A program made the translations under genes and the position numbers. DNA of 5,757 nucleotides from positions 1 to 5,757 of the forward strand of contig CAZPSL010000123.1 in NCBI GenBank assembly GCA_964589145.1. Direction: 5' to 3'. Position 1 is the first letter of the stretch. Each line of letters starts with the position of its first letter. Source of the DNA: UBA11858 sp964589145 (GTDB taxonomy: Bacteria > Chloroflexota > Anaerolineae > Anaerolineales > UBA11858). The notes below the pieces were generated by a model, which saw only the letters and a program-made list of their open reading frames with translations, was not told the DNA's origin and did not search any database. Of this stretch, positions 1 to 5,193 are shown piece after piece.

Positions 1-716
1 GAAAGTTGCAGTGCGAACCGTCCGGCTGCCGCACTGATGTCAGCGTAATCGGGTTCGTGCGCCAGGAGAATCGCGGGGGCGTTGTCGGGGAGTTGCGCCA
101 GCACCGCGTCGAGGTCAGCGGCGCCTACGGTTACGCTGTCCACCCCGGCGATGTGCAAGGCAGCAGCACGCGAGGACTGGCAGTCCTGGCAGGACTGCCA
201 GTCCTTGTCAGGGCCGGATTCCCCTCGCACCACGGTGTAAACCGCGTTTGCCAGTTCAATCACTCCGCCCGCCTGCAAGATGGCGCGCACGTTCTCCGCC
301 CCCATCCAGTGATCGTGATTGCCCAAAACCGCCAGCGTTGCGTCCTTTGGGCGCAGGGCCTGAAAAGCGGCGATCATCTCGTCAGCGATTTGATGGACAA
401 CGTAGGAAACGAAATCGCCGGTGATGACCACCAAATCCGGTTCCTGGCGGTTGATCAGTTCCACGACGCCGCGCAGCCGCTCCGGGGAGAGCCAGTGCCC
501 CAGGTGCAGGTCGGCAATCTGAACGATGCGGTAACCGTCAAATAACGGGTCCAGCCCCGGAATTTCGATTGGCAACTCCGTAATCTCGAAATCCGACTCC
601 CGAAAGCGGTCTCGTTCCAAGGCATGCATCGTCGCTGCGAGAGCAAGTTGTAACCAGGCTCGCAGGGGAAAACTGAACCGCTCCCAGGCAAGGGAAATTC
701 TGCGCAACATCGTCAT
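1..716 (-). CDS. Metallophosphoesterase (calcineurin-like, YkuE/YaeI type), 3' end outside window
   Basis: The 238 visible residues read as a calcineurin-like metallophosphoesterase, a two-metal phosphohydrolase. In order: a weakly hydrophobic N-terminal stretch at about 16-33, then IADLHLG (D69, H71), ITGDF (D101), LGNHDHW (N133, H134) and LLAHEPD (H220). These are the family's metal-binding and catalytic residues. The final GHxHGG motif is missing only because the frame runs off the window edge. The substrate is unknown; relatives act on phosphodiesters or lipid-linked phosphates at the membrane. ATG at 716 was chosen; ATG at 710 (residue 3) is equally possible. No strong ribosome site is seen, only GAGACGG just upstream. 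Oddity: residues about 167-185 (including DWQSCQDCQSS) sit where relatives have a short turn between two strands, and are encoded by a perfect DNA palindrome at 174-204. The frame is intact across it. The family call is firm, the substrate is not. Confidence 0.9.
   Translation of the reverse strand, partial: MTMLRRISLAWERFSFPLRAWLQLALAATMHALERDRFRESDFEITELPIEIPGLDPLFDGYRIVQIADLHLGHWLSPERLRGVVELINRQEPDLVVITGDFVSYVVHQIADEMIAAFQALRPKDATLAVLGNHDHWMGAENVRAILQAGGVIELANAVYTVVRGESGPDKDWQSCQDCQSSRAAALHIAGVDSVTVGAADLDAVLAQLPDNAPAILLAHEPDYADISAAAGRFALQL
174..204. repeat. 31-bp perfect palindrome inside a coding region
   Basis: The left arm GGACTGGCAGTCCTG (174-188) and right arm CAGGACTGCCAGTCC (190-204) are exact reverse complements around a single base, G189. 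The central 29 bp (175-203) recur at 2377-2405, differing only at the central base, which is the reverse-complement equivalent. In the minus frame of the metallophosphoesterase it is read as KDWQSCQDCQSS with no stop. Two copies in unrelated contexts (one coding, one intergenic) argue for a dispersed palindromic element rather than chance. It resembles in principle the coding palindromic elements known from Rickettsia, but no sequence kinship is claimed. Confidence 0.9.
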
Positions 717-727
717 TTTCCGTCTCA

Positions 728-755
728 ATTGTACTCCCGCACCCAACCCTCCCAA
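728..755 (-). promoter_or_regulatory. Possible promoter of the metallophosphoesterase gene
   Basis: On the minus strand TTGGGA (750-755, 4 of 6 matches to TTGACA) is followed after 16 bp by TACAAT (728-733, 5 of 6 matches to TATAAT). Transcription would begin near 721, only about five bases before the ATG at 716, giving an almost leaderless mRNA; this fits the lack of a strong ribosome site. The -35 hexamer lies inside the dispersed repeat at 745-804. This is pattern match only. Confidence 0.3.
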
Positions 756-804
756 AATTTTCCGCCTTGTTTCCCTCTCCCTTCGGGTGAGGGCGGGGTG
801 AGGG
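745..804 (-). repeat. Dispersed GC-skewed hairpin repeat, copy A
   Basis: Read on the minus strand, this begins CCCTCACCCC, contains the block CCCGAAGGGAGAGGG, and ends GCGGAAAATTTTGGGAGGG. The same ordered blocks occur on the plus strand at 2509-2572 with a few substitutions and one- to two-base gaps, so the two are inverted copies of about 60 bp. The arms 773-781 and 785-793 form a 9-bp stem with one mismatch and a TTC loop. Repeats of this pattern are common between genes in many GC-rich bacteria. It may supply the -35 box of the flanking gene. Confidence 0.8.
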
Positions 805-830
805 GGGGCGGAAGCAATATGTGACTGCCC

Positions 831-859
831 AATTTCCACATCTTTTGCCTGCACCCGGT
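831..859 (-). repeat. 29-bp dispersed repeat, copy 1
   Basis: Read on the minus strand it starts ACCGGGTGC and ends GGAAATT. Aligned without gaps to 2319-2347 on the plus strand, 25 of 29 bases agree; the differences are at repeat positions 10, 17, 19 and 23. A third, shorter copy is at 2426-2442. In both intergenic regions this repeat comes before the GC-skewed hairpin repeat in the same order and orientation, so the pair may be one composite element. Confidence 0.75.
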
Positions 860-894
860 GATGAAAAAGCCCTGCCCGTTTCGCCCCTTCAAGG

Positions 895-900
895 TATAAT
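895..900 (+). promoter_or_regulatory. Consensus -10 box (TATAAT), possible promoter of the zinc-motif gene
   Basis: A perfect TATAAT stands in the context AAGGTATAAT, 152 bp upstream of the ATG at 1053. No hexamer resembling TTGACA is found 15-19 bp upstream, and the TG of an extended -10 is absent, so the case rests on the -10 box alone. If used, the mRNA would have a leader of about 145 nt. Confidence 0.35.
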
Positions 901-1052
901 CAGCCAAGGATATGCGCGACTTGCCAAAAGTCAGCCTTAATCCGGAAATTCGTCCCATTCACTGAAAGGCTCGCATTGCGGCCGAAGATACCGATTCAGG
1001 ACTTTCGCACTGAGCGACGGGCCTGCGATTATTTCAGACTGGAGAAAACACT

Positions 1053-1301
1053 ATGGTAATGGCTGTCATCCAATACGCCCCTGAAGACTGTGCCTGGTGC
1101 GGGGGGAAAGGCCGCTGGGGAGAACTCAACAACATCTGCCCGACCTGCCAGGGAATGGGCAGTGTGCTGGTTGCTCAGCCGTCGCGGGAATGCCCGGAAT
1201 GTCATGGAAGAGGTTCGGTCGGTGAGTTCGATGATCGCTGTCCTGTCTGCAACGGTGCGGGCTGGGCGCACGTTCTGCCCAGTCAGAGTCTCAAGCGGTA
1301 G
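1053..1301 (+). CDS. Small DnaJ-type zinc-motif protein (four CxxCxGxG)
   Basis: An 82-residue protein consisting almost entirely of four CxxCxGxG motifs: CAWCGGKG (13-20), CPTCQGMG (29-36), CPECHGRG (47-54) and CPVCNGAG (63-70). This is the cysteine-rich zinc-binding signature of DnaJ/Hsp40, in which four motifs bind two zinc ions; no J-domain or substrate-binding domain is present. The protein is an internal duplication: every cysteine is offset by 34 residues (13/47, 16/50, 29/63, 32/66), and 12 of 28 aligned positions are identical between 13-40 and 47-74. It is probably a cytoplasmic zinc-binding or thiol-active chaperone accessory, but that is inference from the motif. The start ATG follows GGAG (1041-1044) with 8-base spacing; ATG 1059 would be too far. 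It converges with the dehydrogenase, 14 bp between stops. Confidence 0.85.
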   Translation: MVMAVIQYAPEDCAWCGGKGRWGELNNICPTCQGMGSVLVAQPSRECPECHGRGSVGEFDDRCPVCNGAGWAHVLPSQSLKR

Positions 1302-1303
1302 AA

Positions 1304-1335
1304 AGTGGTCAGTGGTCAGTGGTCAGTGGTCAGTG
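1304..1335. repeat. Tandem heptamer array AGTGGTC, about 4.6 units
   Basis: Four perfect AGTGGTC units (1304-1310, 1311-1317, 1318-1324, 1325-1331) are followed by a partial AGTG (1332-1335). The array lies between the convergent stops at 1301 and 1316 and extends into the end of the dehydrogenase frame. Read on the minus strand it has TGA in all three frames within 21 bases; read on the plus strand it is open in all three frames. Such heptamers recall the short tandemly repeated sequences known in cyanobacteria. The unit differs by one base from AGCGGTC in the array at 5124-5193. Confidence 0.95.
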
Positions 1336-2251
1336 AGAATTGTACCCCCGTGACCTGCCCGGAAATTTCCCAAAGCCGTGCCGCGTCCGCCTGGTTGTAC
1401 GAAGCATCGCTGGATTTGGCCTTTACCGGGTAGCCCCGCCAGCCAAAAAAGTTCGGGACGATAAAATCACCGCCCTGCACGTCGGGTGCGGTCGCAGCGT
1501 AGAGGGAAGGCAGCGCGCCCTGAGCGGCGCTTTGGGCAACGAGGACATTGGCGAGCGCCCAAAAACTGCGTTTCAGCCACGAGCCTTCCATTTCGGGACC
1601 GGTCAGCGGCAGTTTTGTGCGCGCATAACCGGGATGCACGGCCACACTGATCAGTGAAACGCCTGCGGCCTCCGCCCGCCGCTGCAACTCGTAAGCGAAG
1701 AGCAGGTTTGCCAGTTTGCTCTGACAATAGGCACCCCAGGGGGAATAACGCCGTTCACCGTTCAGGTTTTCAAAATCCATTTTGCCCTGACGATGCACCA
1801 TGCTGCTCACCGTCACCACCCGCGCCGCGGGTGCGGCCAGCAAACGCGGCATCAGCAGGCCGGTGAGCGCGAAATGCCCCAGATGGTTGACCCCAAACTG
1901 CATCTCAAACCCGTCCGCCGTGCGCCGAAAGGGAATCGCCATCACCCCGGCGTTGTTCACTAAAATATCCAGCGCGGTGTACCGCTCGCTGAACACCGCG
2001 GAAAAATCGCTCACCGATTCAAAACTTGCCAAATCCAGGGGGACAACGTCCAACTGCGCAGCGGGGTGCATCGCCAGAATCTCCAACTGCGCCCGCCCGC
2101 CCCGCTCCGGGCTGCGTACGGCCATCACCACCCGTGCTCCCTTCGCTGCCAGGTGAAAGGCTGTCCAAAACCCGATTCCGCTGTTCGCCCCCGTCACCAC
2201 CGCCGTTCTCCCGCTCAAATCCGGGATGTCATTCGCCATCCACTTTGCCAT
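1316..2251 (-). CDS. Short-chain dehydrogenase/reductase (retinol dehydrogenase-like)
   Basis: A 311-residue NAD(P)-dependent oxidoreductase with a complete classical SDR set: TGANSGIG (20-27) for the cofactor, NNAG (99-102), N122 in GVNHLGHF, the serine in VSS (148-150), and catalytic YCQSK (Y175, K179). R46 after the second strand (VRSPERG) is typical of NADP(H) preference. The insert between the serine and tyrosine and the ending LWEISGQVTGVQF resemble the retinol dehydrogenase/WWOX-like branch. The actual substrate cannot be told. ATG at 2251 was chosen because GGAGG (2256-2260) stands 4 bases upstream; ATG 2239 is an alternative. The frame stays open up to 2458, but that extension is repeat DNA. 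Oddity: the family normally ends near GVQF; the last residues SLTTDH and the TGA come from the heptamer array, so this end looks repeat-altered but probably harmless. Confidence 0.93.
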   Translation of the reverse strand: MAKWMANDIPDLSGRTAVVTGANSGIGFWTAFHLAAKGARVVMAVRSPERGGRAQLEILAMHPAAQLDVVPLDLASFESVSDFSAVFSERYTALDILVNNAGVMAIPFRRTADGFEMQFGVNHLGHFALTGLLMPRLLAAPAARVVTVSSMVHRQGKMDFENLNGERRYSPWGAYCQSKLANLLFAYELQRRAEAAGVSLISVAVHPGYARTKLPLTGPEMEGSWLKRSFWALANVLVAQSAAQGALPSLYAATAPDVQGGDFIVPNFFGWRGYPVKAKSSDASYNQADAARLWEISGQVTGVQFSLTTDH

Positions 2252-2278
2252 AACACCTCCTCGCTCCGGTTCCCCGTG

Positions 2279-2307
2279 AGTATAGTACAATTCGCAAGAC
2301 CTGTGTA
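2279..2307 (-). promoter_or_regulatory. Possible promoter of the dehydrogenase gene
   Basis: On the minus strand TACACA (2302-2307, 4 of 6 to TTGACA) and TATACT (2279-2284, 5 of 6 to TATAAT) are separated by 17 bp. Transcription would start near 2272, about 20 bases before the ATG at 2251, leaving room for the GGAGG ribosome site. The position is sensible but the evidence is pattern match only. Confidence 0.4.
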
Positions 2308-2318
2308 GCACCCCCTGA

Positions 2319-2347
2319 ACCGGGTGCGGGCAAATGTTGTAGAAATT
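2319..2347 (+). repeat. 29-bp dispersed repeat, copy 2
   Basis: This matches 831-859 (opposite strand) at 25 of 29 positions. Its right part, GGCAAATGTTGTAGAAA (2329-2345), is repeated exactly at 2426-2442, 97 bp away. The similarity of these two extends a little further left, with a shared GAAC separated by a small gap. Confidence 0.8.
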
Positions 2348-2374
2348 CCTATGTGTTTCCCTCGCCCCGCACAC

Positions 2375-2407
2375 AAGACTGGCAGTCCTGCCAGGACTGC
2401 CAGTCTT
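2375..2407. repeat. 33-bp perfect palindrome, intergenic copy
   Basis: Arms AAGACTGGCAGTCCTG (2375-2390) and CAGGACTGCCAGTCTT (2392-2407) are exact reverse complements around C2391. The core 2377-2405 is the same element as in the metallophosphoesterase gene at 175-203. Sequence outside the core is not shared, so only the palindrome seems to be the repeated unit. It has no T-tract and lies far from any gene end, so it is not called a terminator. Confidence 0.92.
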
Positions 2408-2425
2408 CATTTGGCGAACAGGACA

Positions 2426-2442
2426 GGCAAATGTTGTAGAAA
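2426..2442 (+). repeat. Direct repeat flanking the intergenic palindrome
   Basis: GGCAAATGTTGTAGAAA is an exact 17-bp copy of 2329-2345. The two copies bracket 80 bp, with the 33-bp palindrome near the middle. It may be a truncated third member of the 29-bp repeat family, or the trace of a local duplication. Confidence 0.85.
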
Positions 2443-2508
2443 GATAGTGATCTGTCAACGAACTGTGGTATTCTGAAGCCCCATCCCCCCTGTATCACCC
2501 CTTCCCTG

Positions 2509-2572
2509 CCCTCACCCCTAACCCCTCTCCCGAAGGGAGAGGGGAACCAAAGCGGAAATTTTGGGGAGGGTG
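2509..2572 (+). repeat. Dispersed GC-skewed hairpin repeat, copy B
   Basis: Inverted copy of 745-804, with the same order of blocks (CCCTCACCCC, CCCGAAGGGAGAGGG, GCGGAAATTTTGGGG). Here the hairpin is perfect: CCCCTCTCCC (2522-2531) and GGGAGAGGGG (2535-2544) around GAA. It lies about 100 bp upstream of the nucleotidase start. Confidence 0.82.
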
Positions 2573-2581
2573 TGTTCGTCA

Positions 2582-2620
2582 GGTGTGTGTGCGCCGCACT
2601 TCGTGCGGCGCACACACACC
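2582..2620. repeat. 39-bp hairpin with 18-bp perfect arms
   Basis: GGTGTGTGTGCGCCGCAC (2582-2599) and GTGCGGCGCACACACACC (2603-2620) are perfect complements around TTC. This is a very stable, symmetric structure 55 bp upstream of the nucleotidase ATG. No poly-T follows on the plus strand, so an ordinary terminator for plus-strand transcription is unlikely. It could be a mobile palindromic repeat or an mRNA-stabilising leader hairpin. Confidence 0.85.
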
Positions 2621-2675
2621 GAAGAGTCTAGTCCCCCCAGCCAGACCGCACAGGCCTTGACAATCGGAGAATTCC

Positions 2676-4241
2676 ATGAAAAAGACCACCCTGTTTTCCC
2701 TTCTGATGCTGACCATCGGACTGTTCGCCTGTACCCCGCAGAATTCCCCGGAACAGGCAGCGACCTTCACCGCCCCGATGAGGGCAACCGTCACTGCGGT
2801 TGAAGCAGCCACCCCCACAACCGAAACCGTCCCAAAACCCGAAGAGACTCCCGTTCCCCCGGTGCCCGAAGGCGTAACCCTGACCATCCTGTACACCAAC
2901 GATGAGCATGGCTGGATGTCCGGGCAGGAGCAGGGACAGGGTGCAGCGGAACTGGCAAGCCTGTGGGCAACCGCCTTCTCCGAAAGCGACGCGGTACTTC
3001 CCGTCTCCGGCGGCGACAACTGGACCGGCCCCGCCATCTCGACCTGGTTCCAGGGTGAGAGCATGGTGGAGGTGATGAACACAATGGGGTATGCCGCATC
3101 CGCGATCGGCAACCACGAGTTCGATTTCGGGCTGGAAACCCTCGCCGCCCGCATCGAACAAGCAGGATACCCTTACCTGGGGGCGAACATCCGCTACAAG
3201 GCAAGCGGTGAAATCCCCACGGATTTGGGCATCCAGCCATACACGCTGGTAGACGCGGGCGGCATCCAGGTCGGCATCATCGGGCTTTCCAACGTGAACA
3301 CACCCAGCGTCACCAACCCCGCCCATGTGGGCAGCCTCGACTTCACGGATTACGCCGACGCCCTGCGCGCATACGTCCCTGAAGTGCGGGCCGCGGGCGC
3401 AGACCTGATCATCGTGCCCAGTCATCTCTGCGGGGATGAACTTGCCCGTCTCGCCAACGAGGTCGCTGATTTAGAGATTGCCTTCTTCGGCGGGGGACAC
3501 TGCCACGAAACCTTCGCCAGGGAAGCAGGGGGCGCGGTGCTTCTGGAAAGCGGCGCCTACCTGTGGAATTATGCCTACCTCACTTTGACGGTGAACCCTC
3601 AAATGGGTGACTTTATGGTACTCGACTACGGGACAGAGAAAAACGTCGGGGGAATGCCTCAGCCCCAGGTTGCAGAAATCATCGCCCACTGGCAGGAACT
3701 TACAGATGAAGAATTGGATGTCCCCATCGGCTATCTGGCAAACGAAATCCCCAAGCGGTCTGATGAAATGGCAGCCCTGATCACTGAAAGTTGGCTCTGG
3801 GCATATCCGGCAGCGGATGTCGCCATCACCAACTGGGGCGGGATGCGTGACCGCATCCCCGCGGGTGAGATCACCTACGCCGACATCATCAGCGTGATGC
3901 CGTTTGAGAATGTGCTGATTGACGTGACTCTGACCGGCGATGAACTGGAGCAGGTGCTTTACTTTGGGCGCAGTCTCCCCGCGGTAGGCGGGATGCACCG
4001 CGAGGGCAGCAAATGGATTTTGAACGCCACCGGTGCGCCGCCTGCCCCCGAAGCGACCTACCATCTGCTGGTCAACGATTTTATGTACGCAGGCGGCGAC
4101 GATTACCCAATTGCCGAATACGATCCCGATGCCTACAACACCGCCATCAACTGGCGGCAGCCGGTGATTGACTGGATTCTGGCACAGGATTCAAGCCCGG
4201 AGAATCCGCTGGACGCGGCAGTTCAGCAGTTGGTACCATAA
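2676..4241 (+). CDS. 5'-nucleotidase / UshA-family lipoprotein
   Basis: A complete 521-residue secreted nucleotidase of the UshA/NT5E family, which hydrolyses nucleoside 5'-phosphates, nucleotide sugars or cyclic nucleotides outside the membrane. Residues 1-19 are a lipoprotein signal ending LFAC (C19), then a Thr/Pro/Glu-rich spacer to about 66. The metallophosphoesterase domain shows TNDEHG (D76, H78), SGGDN (D114), AIGNHEFDFG (N146, H147), SHLCGD (H250) and GGGHCHE (H275, H277). The C-terminal nucleotide-binding domain shows NWGGMRDRI (386-394), SVMPFENVL (406-414) and NDFMYAGGDDYP (467-478). All metal ligands are present, so it should be active. ATG 2676 has GGAGA (2666-2670) 5 bases upstream. 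A role in nucleotide salvage or phosphate release is likely; exact substrate preference cannot be read. It converges with the lipoprotein gene downstream. Confidence 0.95.
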   Translation: MKKTTLFSLLMLTIGLFACTPQNSPEQAATFTAPMRATVTAVEAATPTTETVPKPEETPVPPVPEGVTLTILYTNDEHGWMSGQEQGQGAAELASLWATAFSESDAVLPVSGGDNWTGPAISTWFQGESMVEVMNTMGYAASAIGNHEFDFGLETLAARIEQAGYPYLGANIRYKASGEIPTDLGIQPYTLVDAGGIQVGIIGLSNVNTPSVTNPAHVGSLDFTDYADALRAYVPEVRAAGADLIIVPSHLCGDELARLANEVADLEIAFFGGGHCHETFAREAGGAVLLESGAYLWNYAYLTLTVNPQMGDFMVLDYGTEKNVGGMPQPQVAEIIAHWQELTDEELDVPIGYLANEIPKRSDEMAALITESWLWAYPAADVAITNWGGMRDRIPAGEITYADIISVMPFENVLIDVTLTGDELEQVLYFGRSLPAVGGMHREGSKWILNATGAPPAPEATYHLLVNDFMYAGGDDYPIAEYDPDAYNTAINWRQPVIDWILAQDSSPENPLDAAVQQLVP

Positions 4242-4388
4242 AGATACAGTTTTGGATAAAAGCCCACAGATCTTCACGCCGGGCAAAAGCCCTGAAAATT
4301 TACCCGGAGCGGATGCAAAAGGGATGCCGCCCCACTGAATTCCAGGCTGGCGCTGCCGCCGGTTGCGGTTTCCTTTCCCCCGGGGGAA
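4242..4388. other. Convergent intergenic spacer
   Basis: A 147-bp spacer lies between the 3' ends of the nucleotidase and lipoprotein genes. It contains a 4-bp stem GGGC/GCCC around AAAA (4281-4292) and a loopless 14-bp palindrome TTCCCCCGGGGGAA (4375-4388) directly beyond the lipoprotein stop. Neither is convincing as an intrinsic terminator. Nothing else is recognised. Confidence 0.5.
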
Positions 4389-5193
4389 TTACCTGGCAAC
4401 CTGGTAAATCTTCAGCGCTGAAAAACTGACGGTGACGGCGTTCTCCCCGGCGGAACGGGCAAACACGCCGATCAAACCGCGGGTGAGGTAGCGGTCGTTG
4501 ACGGCGAACTGGAAGGTGTCGTTGATGAAGAAGCGCAGTTCCGAGCCGACCGCCCAAATTCCCAGGCGGGATGAACTCGGCGCGCCCGGCGGTACGGACG
4601 CGCTTGCCATCCACGGTTGCGGAGAGCCTGCCGTCCCGCCCACCACCCGGTCGAGGCGTACCTGCCCGTTGCAGGAGAGCGAGAAACGGTAGAAATCGCC
4701 CGGCGACCCCACCCGAAAAAGCATCCCGTACTCGTCCAGCCCTTCGCACAAACTGGGGCTGGCGGTGATCTCGGCGTAGAAATCGCCGAAGGTTGGTTCG
4801 GTGCGGGTGCTGAACAGGTAGGCACGCGGCTGCACCAGGGCGATGGTCAGTTCGCCGCCGCCGAGGAAGATGGTCCCCTGGCTGTTTTGCCCCAGCAGCC
4901 AGGGAGCGGAGTCAGCGAAATCATCCGTCAGCAGCAAATCGCCAACACCCGGACGCATCTCCGGCGAGGGGGAGGGTTCCGGGAGCGTGACGGGGGTGGG
5001 CGTCTCGGTGGACGGAAACCAGACGGGGGTCGGCGTGACGGTCGCGGTCGGCGCACGGGTCGCGGTCGGCGGCAGGGAGACAGGAGTCGGCGCGGCGCAG
5101 GCGGTGAGGATGAGCGCGTACAAAACAGCGAATAGCGGATGGCAGATGGCGAATGTTGCTCCGCTTCTTGCTGCCCGCTGACGGCTGACCGCT

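Larger units (their letters stand above)
717..1052. other. Divergent intergenic region with repeats and promoter candidates
   Basis: This 336-bp gap separates the divergent metallophosphoesterase and zinc-motif genes. It holds a possible minus-strand promoter (728-755), a GC-skewed dispersed repeat (745-804) with a small hairpin, a second repeat (831-859), and a TATAAT box (895-900). From about 905 to 1040 I see no recognisable RNA, riboswitch or conserved ORF. A 17-codon frame (912-965) begins just after the TATAAT but lacks a properly spaced ribosome site and is not called a gene. Confidence 0.7.
2252..2675. other. Divergent intergenic repeat island
   Basis: This 424-bp gap separates the divergently transcribed dehydrogenase and 5'-nucleotidase genes. 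It holds a candidate minus promoter (2279-2307), two copies of a repeat (2319-2347, 2426-2442) flanking a 33-bp palindrome (2375-2407), a GC-skewed hairpin repeat (2509-2572) and a 39-bp hairpin (2582-2620). Frames that cross it encode only repeat translations, so no gene is called. No convincing promoter for the plus-strand nucleotidase gene was found. Confidence 0.8.

Noticed and set aside
6..545. Long plus-strand frame opposite the metallophosphoesterase
   Set aside because: It is a shadow of the minus-strand gene, whose full set of family motifs is unmistakable.
912..965. 17-codon frame after the TATAAT box, possible leader peptide
   Set aside because: The AGGA before it is only one base from the ATG, the peptide has no recognisable attenuator-like composition, and no hairpin set follows.
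2375..2407. CRISPR-like or terminator interpretation of the palindrome
   Set aside because: There is no regular array of repeats and spacers, the two copies are over 2 kb apart, and there is no T-tract.
2252..2458. Upstream in-frame extension of the dehydrogenase by 69 residues
   Set aside because: It runs through the repeats and the palindrome, while GGAGG correctly spaced before ATG 2251 and the SDR family's usual N-terminus both support the shorter form.
2657..2662. Perfect TTGACA resembling a -35 box
   Set aside because: It is only 13 bases before the nucleotidase ATG; a matching -10 would lie in the coding region, and none is there.
4279..4307. Possible terminator stem CCGGG/CCCGG or GGGC/GCCC after the nucleotidase gene
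   Set aside because: The stems are only 4-5 bp, mutually exclusive, and not followed by a clear T-run.
4375..4388. 14-bp palindrome TTCCCCCGGGGGAA next to the lipoprotein stop
   Set aside because: It has no loop, is short, and no second copy is seen; it may be chance in GC-rich DNA.
5040..5071. 14-bp direct repeat with an 18-bp period
   Set aside because: Explained by the Thr/Pro-rich spacer (TATRAP/TATVTP) of the lipoprotein rather than a separate DNA element.
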